A stretch of 64,000 bases of DNA from Opitutia bacterium (GTDB lineage Bacteria > Verrucomicrobiota > Verrucomicrobiia > Opitutales > Opitutaceae), in contig JACPIS010000009.1 in NCBI GenBank assembly GCA_016187925.1, positions 301,065 through 365,064 of the forward strand, read 5' to 3'. The notes under the pieces were generated by a model that searched no databases, was not told where the DNA came from, and was given only the letters and a program-made list of their open reading frames with translations. Positions 14,974 through 23,827 of this stretch are shown in pieces (within the stretch, counting starts at the first letter, position 1; the number at the start of each line of letters is the position of its first letter). A program made the translations under genes and the position numbers.

Positions 14974-15306
14974 GGCATAATTGAGGCTCGCGCAGCAGAC
15001 TGACGCCCGCGAAACGAAAGGTAGGGCGGAGCGGCCCGCTCCGCCGCGAGGGTGATATCACCTTCCCGGCGCACCGGGCCGGCGACAAGTGCGTCAGCCT
15101 TGGCGGTGCGCCCTACCTGGCAGTCTGATACGCGAGGCTCGATAAGGTTGAACTGCCGCCGTCCGGGGGCGGAGTTCGGCTGGATTCTTCACTGCGTTCG
15201 GAATGACAGAAAATACTATCTCCGCTCGAAGCGTGTCATCCTGAGCGCAGCGAAGGATCCCAGGCCCCGCCGCTTAACACCGCGACGGGGGTTTCTGAAA
15301 TTGCCG
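14974..15306. repeat. Repeat-filled intergenic region (GTAGGGC element and split TCATCCTGAGCG repeat)
   Basis: No gene was found between the convergent cupin and Cys-rich genes. Bases 15021-15116 are a ~96-bp element with ends GTAGGGCG and CGCCCTAC and internal hairpins (GGCGGAGCGG/CCGCTCCGCC; GGTGATATCACC). Bases 15181-15260 carry the two halves of the widespread TCATCCTGAGCG…GGATCC repeat facing away from each other (GGATTCTTCACTGCG… and GTCATCCTGAGCGCAGCG…). Related copies lie at 19455 and 41876. Confidence 0.7.
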
Positions 15307-15738
15307 TCAGCGCGCCGCTCCGGCCCGTTTGCCGGCGCAGCGCTGGCAGATGCTGCAGATCACGCTCGTCTCCTGCTCGCCGATGGTTTTCACGACGCGC
15401 TGCAATTCCTCCAGTTCGGCCTGGCGTTGACGCGTCGTCATTTGCGGGCGGCCGGCCTGGATCAGGACCAGCGCCTCGAGCAACGCCTGCTCGGCCGAGC
15501 GAAAATACGCCAGCAAGGGGTTGCAGCCGCACAGGCAATGGTGGTCCTTCAACGCCAGCTTGCGCTTCGGCTCCGCGAGGGCCGTGAGCAGCTCGTCGAA
15601 GGTCTGCCCGAGCATATACACCAAGGCGTCCGGCGTGCCCAGCGGGCTGGTCGTCGGCTCGGCACGCAGCAGCGCTTCCCATCGGGAAAATATCTCGGCG
15701 CGCCGCGCTCGCAAAGCGTGGAGGGTGACATCCTGCAT
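15307..15738 (-). CDS. Cysteine-rich helical protein of unknown function
   Basis: About 143 residues from the ATG at 15738 (MQDVTLHALRARRAEIFSRW…); an ATG at 15747 is an alternative. The sequence is mostly helical and soluble. It has two Cys groups: CLCGC in KDHHCLCGCNPLLAYF near the middle, and CSICQRC close to the end, which together could hold an Fe-S cluster or zinc. The N-terminal part is vaguely like RsbRD-type helical sensor domains, but this is not a secure match. It lies between the DUF2249-cupin pair and nrdJ, pointing toward the nitrogen-oxide island. Function unknown. Confidence 0.55.
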   Translation of the reverse strand: MQDVTLHALRARRAEIFSRWEALLRAEPTTSPLGTPDALVYMLGQTFDELLTALAEPKRKLALKDHHCLCGCNPLLAYFRSAEQALLEALVLIQAGRPQMTTRQRQAELEELQRVVKTIGEQETSVICSICQRCAGKRAGAAR

Positions 15739-15967
15739 CACCCGCATCTTGGCGAGAACCAGCCGGGTGCGACTGTGCACCGATTGACATTTCCTTGGCG
15801 CTTTTTGCGGCGAAGCCCCGCTATTAGCGATTTTCGAGGAACCGGCCGCGCAGAAGAAATCCTGCTTCTGGGCAGGACAAAAAATGCACAGCCTATCGCC
15901 GCCACGCCGGAGGGCAGCCGCCCAAGGTGCCAAGCCGGCCCCTGGGCGAACGGAGTCCCGGGGGACG

Positions 15968-18457
15968 CTACGTCAGTTCGCAGGTGCCGCCGGCGCAGGC
16001 GGCGACTTCCTTGAGCGCGGTCTCGTCGGAGTTCTCCACGAGCGCGGTGTAGTTCACCATCGCGTACTTGAGGCGGTTCCACTTCGCCACGTCGTCATCG
16101 GTGCTGACGGCCTCGCGCGGCGCCTGGGCGTAGCGCTTGTCGCCGTCGTAGCCAAGCAACGCGACGCCGGTGAAGTTCTCGCGGTTTTTCCAGATGAAAT
16201 CGGCGACGGCGTCCCACTCACTGGCCTTGACCGTGCAGGTGTTGGAGACGTTGTGGTGCAGGCCGGCCGAGCGGGAACCCGGGGCCTCGCCGTTGAGCAC
16301 CCAGTGCTGCTGCACGAGCTGGACGAACTGCAGGAACTCCACGGCGTTGACCTCATCGCGCAGGATGGCGTGCGGCGGCGCCTCGACGGCGAACGTGATG
16401 ACGTCGTCCGTGTCAGGCCGGTAGACCGAGGCCTCGGTCAGGTGCGGGTTGATGCTGCGGAAGTGGCGGTAGATGGCGTCGCGGCGGTTGGCCTGCACGC
16501 GGCGGAAGTAGTGGCGGGCGTGGTGCGGGTGGATGCCGGAGGCGGCACCGAGCAGCAGCGAGGCCGTGCCCTCGGGCTTCACGCAGGTGACGCGCGCAGC
16601 GGGGCGGATGCCGATGGCGCGGGCAACGATCTGGTTGGCGGCGCGGCAGAGCCGGGCGCCGCGCTGGAGCACCTCGGGGTTGAAGAGGATCTCGGGGTTG
16701 TCCATGAACCCGCAGACTGAGACGCCGAGCAGCGCGTCGCGCTCGTTGAGGTAGCGCGTCACCGGCCCGAGATACGGGATGTGGGTGTAGGCGGCCTGCA
16801 GCGTGCCGATGACGGCCGCGTGGATGCAGGCGACGAGGAAGTCGTCGACCGTCTGGATGATCGCGCCGTTGATCGTGCTGAGATTGCACATCTGCCAGCC
16901 GCTGAGCCGCGTCTCCGGCGTGAGCGGGCCGTCATAGCCGAGCGCGCGGAGTTTCGCGGTCTCGGCCTCGTCGAGCGGGCCCTCGACCACGGGATGCAGG
17001 CCGATCTCGCAGCAGGGATTGCAGCCGTAGTCGGGGTGGTCGGCGAAGTAGAAGCCCGGTTCGCCATACTCCTTCTGCGCGGCGAAGAGCCGGCGGAAGA
17101 GCGTGTCGTCCGGCAGCGCGCGCGGCAGCACGGCGGAGTTGTTCGAGGCGGAGCGCTGCGGGTTTTTCTCGAACCAGTTGCCGGTCTTGGCCGCCATCAT
17201 CTCCTCGTCATCGGGCGAGAACAGGCAGATGGTGGCCGAGCGGCGGATGCCGCCGCTGAGCACCGAGCGGGCGGCAAACATGCAGATGTCGTAGACCTCG
17301 ATCGGACGGAGGCGGCGGCCGGACGCGCCGGTGAGGACCGCCTCGACGTCGATCAGGGCCTGCTTGAGCGGCAGGTGGCCGGGGGCCTTGCCGCCCGAGG
17401 TCTGGAGCGCGCTGCCGCGCGGGCGGACCTGGGAAAAGTTGAACTCGACCTTGAAGCGCTCGTAGTGGCTGCGCGCGAGCATGTGCAGCGCATCGGCCCA
17501 ACCCTCGATGGTGTCGCCCACCGTGTGGTGCACGACCGACAGCTCCATCTCCTCGCCGCGCACGGGCAGCGCCGGCAGCCGCTCGGTGTGGTGGCGCTGG
17601 ACGGAGAAACCGCAGCCGGTGCCCGCGAGCAGCAGGTAGAGGTATTCGCGGAAAAACTCGAGCCGGTCGACCGGGCTGAAGGAGCAGTTGAAGAGCCGCG
17701 CGTGGTTGCGAAGGATGGCCTCGCCGCCGAACTGCAGCGAGCGCATCGAGGGCAGCACGCGCTTCTGGCCCACGGCGCCGAACGCGCGGTGCATGGCGTC
17801 GGACAGCGTGCCGCCGGCCAGCCACTCGGTGAGCAGACGCCGGTCGGCCGGAGTGGCCGGGGAATCATCGCCCGCCGGGGGCAGGCGCTGGGGAAGCTTG
17901 TCGTGGAAATGCTGCAGGTGCATGCCGAGCACGCGGCGCGCGGCCTCGGCGAAGGTTTCGCGCCGGCCGAGATCGCGGCGGTAGCGGGCGTACTTGGCGC
18001 AGGCGATGTAGTCACTCAGGCCGTTTTCGGGATAATGATTGAGCCGGTGCGCGGCCTTGTGCTCGCGGTAGATGATGAACGAGCGCGCGACGGCCCACTC
18101 GCCCTCGGCGGCGATGGCCTTCTCGACGTTGTCCTGGATCTGCTCGATCGTCGGGTGGCGGCCGGAGCGGTAGTAGAGCTCCAGCATGCGCGCGACGCGG
18201 CCGGAGATGTGGTGCGCGCGGTGGAAGGTGTCGAGGTCGAGCCCGAAGTGCGCCGCGGGGTCGTCGCGGTAGGGATTCGCGGCGCCGTCGTGCTTCACGT
18301 CGTAGAACGCGAGCGCGATGGCGCGGGTGATTTTCTCGGCATCCCACGGGACGGTGGAGCCGTCGCGCTTGACGACGCGGCGGTCGGCGGGAGCGATGAC
18401 GAGAGGGGCGGAGTGAGGGTTGAATCTGGCCAATAAAGAAGCGGTGGCGTGTGTCAT
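15968..18457 (-). CDS. nrdJ: Adenosylcobalamin-dependent ribonucleotide reductase (class II)
   Basis: An 829-residue class II RNR, which makes deoxyribonucleotides with B12 and needs no oxygen. An N-terminal ATP-cone (VVKRDGSTVPWDAEKITRAI) suggests dATP feedback. Catalytic-barrel landmarks include LFNCSFSP, GTGCGFSVQRH, NPCCEIGL and the MCNLSTINGA segment; a C-terminal redox Cys pair ends the protein (CAGGTCELT). The ATG at 18457 is favoured over the frame's earlier start at 18481 because MTHATASLLARF gives a compact N-terminus. It is divergent from the CRP/FNR-type regulator, with a 159-bp shared intergenic region containing an inverted repeat. B12 dependence suits a facultative anaerobe. 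No cobalamin riboswitch was seen in the short leader. Confidence 0.93.
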   Translation of the reverse strand: MTHATASLLARFNPHSAPLVIAPADRRVVKRDGSTVPWDAEKITRAIALAFYDVKHDGAANPYRDDPAAHFGLDLDTFHRAHHISGRVARMLELYYRSGRHPTIEQIQDNVEKAIAAEGEWAVARSFIIYREHKAAHRLNHYPENGLSDYIACAKYARYRRDLGRRETFAEAARRVLGMHLQHFHDKLPQRLPPAGDDSPATPADRRLLTEWLAGGTLSDAMHRAFGAVGQKRVLPSMRSLQFGGEAILRNHARLFNCSFSPVDRLEFFREYLYLLLAGTGCGFSVQRHHTERLPALPVRGEEMELSVVHHTVGDTIEGWADALHMLARSHYERFKVEFNFSQVRPRGSALQTSGGKAPGHLPLKQALIDVEAVLTGASGRRLRPIEVYDICMFAARSVLSGGIRRSATICLFSPDDEEMMAAKTGNWFEKNPQRSASNNSAVLPRALPDDTLFRRLFAAQKEYGEPGFYFADHPDYGCNPCCEIGLHPVVEGPLDEAETAKLRALGYDGPLTPETRLSGWQMCNLSTINGAIIQTVDDFLVACIHAAVIGTLQAAYTHIPYLGPVTRYLNERDALLGVSVCGFMDNPEILFNPEVLQRGARLCRAANQIVARAIGIRPAARVTCVKPEGTASLLLGAASGIHPHHARHYFRRVQANRRDAIYRHFRSINPHLTEASVYRPDTDDVITFAVEAPPHAILRDEVNAVEFLQFVQLVQQHWVLNGEAPGSRSAGLHHNVSNTCTVKASEWDAVADFIWKNRENFTGVALLGYDGDKRYAQAPREAVSTDDDVAKWNRLKYAMVNYTALVENSDETALKEVAACAGGTCELT

Positions 18458-18514
18458 GACGGGAAAGACAGGCCCCACCATATCGAAGCGTGCGCGCGGG
18501 CGCTAACCATCGGT

Positions 18515-18540
18515 TGCGCAAAAGCGCTTTTCTTTGCGCA
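18515..18540. promoter_or_regulatory. Inverted repeat TGCGCAAA-N10-TTTGCGCA between nrdJ and the regulator gene
   Basis: Perfect 8-bp arms (18515-18522 and 18533-18540) separated by 10 bp. The site lies 58 bp upstream of nrdJ and 77 bp upstream of the regulator ATG. Its position in a divergent promoter region makes it a candidate operator, possibly autoregulatory. It differs from the TTGAC boxes. Confidence 0.45.
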
Positions 18541-18616
18541 TAAATTGTTTTCCGCGGCCGAACGGGAAAATTTTCGGCGCGACTCCGCGCGACGGGCGTC
18601 TATCAATGGCCGCGCG

Positions 18617-19348
18617 ATGCCCACCACGCCGCGAACCGCCGATCTCAAGCTCACCGGACTCATCGGCACGCTGCGCTGCTGCCAGCTCTTCACCGGCCTC
18701 TCCGCCGAGGACCTCGCCACCATCGCCGCCTTCGCCCAGGTGCAATCGCTTGCGAAGGACGACTATCTCTTCCACGAGGGCGAGCCGTCGCGCGGCTTCT
18801 ACCTCGTGCAGAGCGGCGCCATCAACGTCCACCGCGTCAACGCCACCGGCAAGGAGCAGGTGATCCATGTCTTCCGCTCCGGCGAATCCTTCGCCGAGGC
18901 CGCCCTCGCCTCGCCCACCGGCTACCCGGCCGACGCCCGCGCCGTCGAGCCGAGCACCGTGCTCGTCATCCCGAAGGCGCCCATCCTCGATCTCATCGGC
19001 CGGCGGCCCGATCTCGCCGTGCGCATGCTCGGCTCGATGAGCGCGCACCTGCGCGTGCTCGTCGGCATGCTCGACGACCTCACGCTCAAGGACGTCGAGA
19101 CGCGCCTGCTCAACTGGCTGGTGAAGCATGGCCGCCCTGCGGCCGCCGGCAGCGCGGGTATGGTCATCAAGCTGCCCGGCACCAAGCGCGTGCTCGCGGC
19201 CGAGCTGGGCACCAGCAGCGAAACGCTCTCCCGCACGCTCGCACGCCTGCGCGACCAGCAGCTCATCACCGTCGCCGCGAAGACGATCACGGTGCACCAC
19301 CCCGGCACGCTCGCCGGCATGCTGCGCAAAAACCTCGGCGAGGCGTAG
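18617..19348 (+). CDS. CRP/FNR-superfamily regulator, DNR/NnrR-like
   Basis: 243 residues: a cyclic-nucleotide-like beta-roll (about 20-130), a long dimerisation helix (AVRMLGSMSAHLRVLVGMLDDL) and a C-terminal winged helix. The recognition helix (GTSSETLSRTLARLRD) keeps the E-x-x-S-R arrangement that in FNR and DNR reads TTGA half-sites, matching the three boxes at 135, 7064 and 14322. The N-terminus has only an adjacent CC (LRCCQLF), not the spaced Cys set for an FNR 4Fe-4S cluster. An NO-sensing DNR/NnrR-like role is therefore more likely than direct O2 sensing. The ATG at 18617 is chosen because upstream codons are not protein-like. Confidence 0.85.
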   Translation: MPTTPRTADLKLTGLIGTLRCCQLFTGLSAEDLATIAAFAQVQSLAKDDYLFHEGEPSRGFYLVQSGAINVHRVNATGKEQVIHVFRSGESFAEAALASPTGYPADARAVEPSTVLVIPKAPILDLIGRRPDLAVRMLGSMSAHLRVLVGMLDDLTLKDVETRLLNWLVKHGRPAAAGSAGMVIKLPGTKRVLAAELGTSSETLSRTLARLRDQQLITVAAKTITVHHPGTLAGMLRKNLGEA

Positions 19349-19782
19349 CGGCACCAAGCTGGAAGCATCCCGCCCGCTCCGGGCTCCGGCCCCTGTAGTG
19401 GCGGTCTATGACCACAGCCGTCCCACAAGAACTCGTTTCGGTCCTCTTTTGCATGTCATCCTGAGCGAAGCGAAGGATCCACGTGCTCGGGCGCGATGCA
19501 GGATTCGCACGCGTGGATTCTTCGCTGCGCTCAGAATGACAGGATACGAGGCATTTGGTCTTCGACGGCGGTCATAGACCGCCGCTCCAGCACGGGACGA
19601 CGCGGACCGGACATTCGGATGGTTTCCTATTGGTAGGGCGAATCCTTCCGCCGTCGCCGAGGCTGTGGCGGACAGGCCGGATGAGCCGGCATGCACGTTC
19701 GCGGCTCGGCGGGACGCCTCACCCTACCTTCGGCCGATGCACACCGGGCAATGTGCTCCACATCGTCCAGCAACCGGATGCT
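19349..19782. repeat. Nested dispersed repeats in a 430-bp gene-free region
   Basis: An outer inverted pair, TGTAGTGGCGGTCTATGACC from 19393 and GGCGGTCATAGACCGCCGCT near 19567, encloses an inner inverted pair, GTCATCCTGAGCGAAGCGAAG (about 19456) and the mirrored CTTCGCTGCGCTCAGAATGAC (to about 19541). A separate ~95-bp element with GTAGGGCG…CACCCTAC ends covers 19633-19727. No gene or clear terminator is seen. Confidence 0.75.
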
Positions 19783-20883
19783 TCAGGGCTTGGCCGCGGG
19801 CGGCTCCGCTTCGTAACGCGCCCAGTCGGCGAGCAGGGTGTGGACGACGCGCGAGCCGACGCCGTACGCCGCCTCGAGCGACGGCAGGTAGGCGGAGTAG
19901 AGGCCGAGTTTCTCGCCGTTCATGCTCTCGGCGGCGGTGCCGCCGGGCCATTGCATGTCGAAATTGCTCGCCGTGCGCAGCACGAGGACGCGGCGCACGT
20001 CGGCGCGGCCCGCGCGGGTGAGCGCGGTCAGCGCGTGCAGCGTGCCGGTGTCTTCCATGGCGGTGGTGACGTAGTTGCCGCGGCCGCCGGTGTGGTAGCG
20101 GACCCAGTCGTTGGCCCACTGGTCGAGCAGGCGGCCGTGCCAGTAGGTGCTGGAGGAAATCGTGGCACCCTTCTGCACGCGCGGCGGCAGCTGCGCGGCG
20201 GGAAACCCGGTGTAGGTCGCGCGCCGGGCCTGCATCTGGGGGTTGTCGGCCAGCGGCATGTCCTTGGTGAGCTGGAACGCCCACTCGACGAGGCCGGGGT
20301 TCAACTCAAAAACCTGGCCCGGCGTGGTCGGCTGGTCGGGGGCGGCGGCTTCATACGGCCGGTGGGCCCGCAGTGGCACGTAGCCCGTCGGCCAGTCCGC
20401 GGGGATCTCGCGGGCGTCGATCTCATGCCCGAGGTCGCCCTCGACGACGAAGTCCGCCCAGGCCGCGGCGCCGATGGAGCCGTCGGCCGGGTCGATGCCG
20501 GCGATGCCGGCGACGAGCCAATAGCTCTTGGAAAGATCGAAACGCGGGTCCAGGCCGAGCGCCATGATCGAGGTGGCGGAGCTGGTGTTGCCCACGCCGG
20601 TCAGGATGCCGAGGACGGAGCCGTCGGCATTCGTCCGCACGTCACGGAAACCGGCGGGCAGCGGGATGACGCGGTCGAGCTTCTCGCGCTCCACCCAGAA
20701 CTGGTACTCGCCGGGAGTGTCGCCGGTGTCCTTGCCCACCTCGAACATCGCCACGACGACGACCTTGGGGCGCAGCGGCTCCGCGGCGGGGGCGGCCGCC
20801 GGGGCACGGCCCGGCGCAAGCACGGCCAGCAAGCCGGCGAGGAAATGAAACAAAAACGGGAGGCGGCGCGGCAGGGAGAGCAT
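19783..20883 (-). CDS. Secreted purine nucleoside permease/phosphorylase-like protein (NUP family)
   Basis: 366 residues from the ATG at 20883, with a signal peptide (LPRRLPFLFHFLAGLLAVLAPG). The body matches the NUP family, first described as purine nucleoside permeases but carrying a nucleoside-phosphorylase-like fold. Landmarks are KVVVVAMFEVGKDTGDTPGEYQF, GVGNTSSATSIMALGLDPRFD and YWLVAGIAGIDP, plus YVTTAMEDTGT toward the end. The N-terminal signal suggests periplasmic binding or cleavage of nucleosides. It is divergent from the TonB receptor gene by 133 bp, and the two may share regulation. Confidence 0.85.
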   Translation of the reverse strand: MLSLPRRLPFLFHFLAGLLAVLAPGRAPAAAPAAEPLRPKVVVVAMFEVGKDTGDTPGEYQFWVEREKLDRVIPLPAGFRDVRTNADGSVLGILTGVGNTSSATSIMALGLDPRFDLSKSYWLVAGIAGIDPADGSIGAAAWADFVVEGDLGHEIDAREIPADWPTGYVPLRAHRPYEAAAPDQPTTPGQVFELNPGLVEWAFQLTKDMPLADNPQMQARRATYTGFPAAQLPPRVQKGATISSSTYWHGRLLDQWANDWVRYHTGGRGNYVTTAMEDTGTLHALTALTRAGRADVRRVLVLRTASNFDMQWPGGTAAESMNGEKLGLYSAYLPSLEAAYGVGSRVVHTLLADWARYEAEPPAAKP

Positions 20884-21016
20884 GCGTGACTGAAGCAAGA
20901 CCCGTGCACAAACTGCAAATCCTAAGCTCTGTTGGCCCCAAGTCTGCTTTATGCCCCGCATCACTCATAATGGCGTTGCCGCGCTGCACCAGTGCGGCCA
21001 GTTTTCGCACACCACC

Positions 21017-23458
21017 ATGCAAACGTACCCAAGAACCCTCCGCTCCACGCTCGGTTGGGCCTCCGCCCTCCTGCTCGCCGCGGGTCTGCACGCTCAGACC
21101 GCCGCCACCGACCAGACCACCACGCCGCCGAAAGACGAAGTGGTGAAAATGGAAAAATTCGAGGTCAACGACGTGCCGATCCGCGAGGTCGTGCTGCCGC
21201 AGTCCCGCCCGTTCAACTCCGTCTATGGCACGGACCGCAGCATCCTCGAGACGCCGCGTAACGTCACCATCTTCTCCCGCGAGCAGATGAACGCCATCAG
21301 CATCCAGGACGTGCGCGACTTCACCAAGCTCACCGCCAGCTCGTACACTCGCACGAACTTCGGCGCGCCGAGCACGCCCGACATCCGCTCGCAGATCGGC
21401 GACATGTTCCTCAACGGCATGCGCATCGGCCTCTCGAGCAACGGCAACGGCCTGCCCATCAACTTCAACTCCGTCGAGTCGATCAACATCGTCAAGGGCC
21501 CGGCCACCGTCGTCTACGGCGCCTCCCAGTACGTCGGCGGCTACGCGGACCTCATCTCCAAGCGCCCCTACTTCGAGCGCGCCGAGGGCAGCGCCTCCGT
21601 CACCGTCGGCATGTATGACGTCTACCGCTGGACCTTCGACTACGGCGCCCCGATCTCCGACAAGACCGCCTACCGCTTCAGCTACTCCGGCGAGCAATCG
21701 AAGGGTTTCTACGACAACGGCAAAAAGAACACCGAGGCCCTCTACTTCGCGCTCACCCACCGGCCCGACAAGGACACCGAGTGGTTCTTCAACAACGAGA
21801 TTTTCTACGCCGACTACACCGAGAATTTCGGCGTCAACCGCGTCACGCAAAACCTGATCGACCACGGCCTCTACCAGACCGGCGTGAACAACAACCCCGC
21901 GCCGAACTTCGGCATCGCTCCGGTCACGGGCTATGTCGACTCCACGGGCACGCCCATCGACTTCGGCAACATCAACGTCGTCGCCGGCACTCCGGCCCCG
22001 GTGTCCGATGCGCAAAACTCCCGCTGGGTCGTCTCCGGCTTCCCCGCCGTCAACCGCATCGTCGCCGGCCCCGAGGTGAAGCTCGACCGCAGCCACCGCC
22101 TCCTCCGCCCCGGCGACGACTCCGAGGGCCTCAGCTACAACGCCCAGCTGATCTTCACCCGCCGCACTTCCGCCGAGGTCGAGGTCGGCAACAACACCTT
22201 CCTCCGCTACGTCAGCCGCAACACCCTCTCGTCCTACTCCTACTCCGAGATCATCGACCCGAGCTGGAGCCTCGAGAACCGCACCGAGCTGCGCCTCAAC
22301 CGCGAGAAGCACAACATCAACATGGGCGTCTCGCTCCGCTACCAGTACGTCGAGGCCTACAACGATTTCTTCAACGAGCCCGCCGGCGTCTGGGATCTCA
22401 CCCGCGACCTCAACTTCGCCAACTACGCCAATTCGGTCAATTACCCGAATCCCTTCACCCAGGTCGCCGTCCCCGGCTGGCCCGGCCGCGTCTACACGCC
22501 CGACAACGGCGACTCCGGCATCTCGAAGGTCACCACCATCGCGCCGTTCTACCAGCACGACTGGAAGCTCACCAACTCGCTCTCGCTCCTCTTCGGCGGC
22601 CGCGTCGACATCATGCACGCCGATTACCACATCGACTGGGTCAACACCATCATCGGGCCCCAGCACCTCGGCGACAAGGTCACCGTCGGCCTGCCCAACT
22701 ACAACGCCTCGCTCCAGTATTCGGTCAGCAAGGACTTCAGCCTCTACGCCACGTACAACTACAGCCAGAACCCCGTCGGCGCCACCGGCAACGGCGGCGG
22801 CATCACCACGGGCGGCACGGCCGCGTTCTCCAACGGCAGCCTGCGCAACGAAGCCAAGCTCTATGAAGCCGGCCTGAAACACACCTACCTCGGCGGCAAG
22901 GGCTTCGTCACCCTCGCCGTCTTCCAGCAGGACCGCGACTCGCTCCAGCAGGACCGCACGCTGCGCAAATACCAAACCAAGGGCATCGAGCTCGAAGTGA
23001 ATTACCAGCCGAACAAGAACTTCTACTTCACGGCCGGCTACTCCTACCTCGACGCCACCGTCAACCAGCCCGAGTTCGACGTCGGCAACACCTCGCTCGT
23101 CTCGCCGCTGCAGCGCTTCTTCATCCTCTCCGGCGACAGCTTCCGCCGCCAGGGCGTGCCGAAGAACCTCTTCAGCTCCCTCGCCACCTACAAGTGGAAC
23201 AACGGCTTCGGCCTCACCGGCGGCTTCGTGTGGACCAGCAACATCCTCAACAATGTCGCCGGCACCCTCGTCATCCCGTCCCAATACACGCTCGACCTCA
23301 CCGGCTTCTACTCCACCAAGAAGTACGAGGTCCGCCTCGCCGTGCTGAACGCCACCGACCAGGAAAACTGGGGCGCGCCCAACGCGGTCTACGGCAACGA
23401 GTCGATCGTCGCCGAGCTCCCCATCCACGCCGAGCTGACCTTCAAATACAAATTCTGA
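21017..23458 (+). CDS. TonB-dependent outer-membrane receptor
   Basis: An 813-residue receptor. Signal peptide (LRSTLGWASALLLAAGLHAQ), then a short Thr-rich stretch and EVVKMEKFEV, typical of verrucomicrobial receptors. The plug domain includes ETPRNVTIFSREQM and VESINIVKGPATVVYGASQ. A 22-strand-type barrel follows, ending AELTFKYKF with the terminal Phe expected for outer-membrane insertion. Its ligand is unknown; lying between a nucleoside protein and a SAM hydrolase-like protein, it may import nucleosides or related compounds. A strong terminator follows at 23485. Confidence 0.93.
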   Translation: MQTYPRTLRSTLGWASALLLAAGLHAQTAATDQTTTPPKDEVVKMEKFEVNDVPIREVVLPQSRPFNSVYGTDRSILETPRNVTIFSREQMNAISIQDVRDFTKLTASSYTRTNFGAPSTPDIRSQIGDMFLNGMRIGLSSNGNGLPINFNSVESINIVKGPATVVYGASQYVGGYADLISKRPYFERAEGSASVTVGMYDVYRWTFDYGAPISDKTAYRFSYSGEQSKGFYDNGKKNTEALYFALTHRPDKDTEWFFNNEIFYADYTENFGVNRVTQNLIDHGLYQTGVNNNPAPNFGIAPVTGYVDSTGTPIDFGNINVVAGTPAPVSDAQNSRWVVSGFPAVNRIVAGPEVKLDRSHRLLRPGDDSEGLSYNAQLIFTRRTSAEVEVGNNTFLRYVSRNTLSSYSYSEIIDPSWSLENRTELRLNREKHNINMGVSLRYQYVEAYNDFFNEPAGVWDLTRDLNFANYANSVNYPNPFTQVAVPGWPGRVYTPDNGDSGISKVTTIAPFYQHDWKLTNSLSLLFGGRVDIMHADYHIDWVNTIIGPQHLGDKVTVGLPNYNASLQYSVSKDFSLYATYNYSQNPVGATGNGGGITTGGTAAFSNGSLRNEAKLYEAGLKHTYLGGKGFVTLAVFQQDRDSLQQDRTLRKYQTKGIELEVNYQPNKNFYFTAGYSYLDATVNQPEFDVGNTSLVSPLQRFFILSGDSFRRQGVPKNLFSSLATYKWNNGFGLTGGFVWTSNILNNVAGTLVIPSQYTLDLTGFYSTKKYEVRLAVLNATDQENWGAPNAVYGNESIVAELPIHAELTFKYKF

Positions 23459-23484
23459 CGCCCCCCCGCGTCGTCTGATTCCGC

Positions 23485-23518
23485 GCCGCCCGGCCTCGCC
23501 GCCGGGCGGCGTTTTTTT
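23485..23518 (+). terminator. Rho-independent terminator after the TonB receptor gene
   Basis: A 10-bp perfect stem GCCGCCCGGC / GCCGGGCGGC with loop CTCGCC, followed by GTTTTTTT, 27 bp after the stop codon. Confidence 0.95.
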
Positions 23519-23827
23519 GGCCCGCCTCAAACAGGCAGGGCGAATCTTTCCGCCGTCGCTGAAGCCGTGGCGGACAGGCTGGATAGACCGCCCGTCGCTC
23601 GATCACAACGTAGTTGCTCGATCACAGCGTAGGGCCTGACCTCGCGTCAGGCCTGCCTCGGCTCGACGCCAGGTCGAGCCCTACAACCGACCCGTCGCAA
23701 GCCGCCTCGCGCCTCCCTGGGGGAGGAGCCTGCTTGTCCGCCGAAACTTCAGCGAAGGCGGAATACCCCGACTTCCTCAAAACCCTCGCTTTACGGCCAC
23801 AGCCTCACCGCCTATCCCTTTCCCCGC
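23519..23827. repeat. Gene-free region with partial and complete GTAGGGC-type repeats
   Basis: From 23535 a stretch (GCAGGGCGAATCTTTCCGCC…GTGGCGGACAGGCTGGAT) closely resembles the start of the element at 19633. Bases 23629-23684 are a complete 56-bp copy with ends GTAGGGC and GCCCTAC and hairpins CTGACCTCGCGTCAG and GCTCGACGCCAGGTCGAGC. The remainder up to the SAM hydrolase-like gene shows nothing recognisable. Confidence 0.7.

Noticed and set aside
18617..19348. FNR with an oxygen-sensing 4Fe-4S cluster
   Set aside because: The required spaced N-terminal cysteines are absent; only an adjacent CC pair is present.
15021..19727. CRISPR array or integron-like repeats in the repeat-rich gaps
   Set aside because: The repeats are few, differ in length, are palindromic and are not regularly spaced by unique spacers.
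20642..23530. A 962-codon minus-strand frame opposite the TonB receptor
   Set aside because: Its Val/Gly/Glu/Ala-rich translation is the typical antisense shadow of a GC-rich coding gene, and the plus strand has clear receptor motifs.
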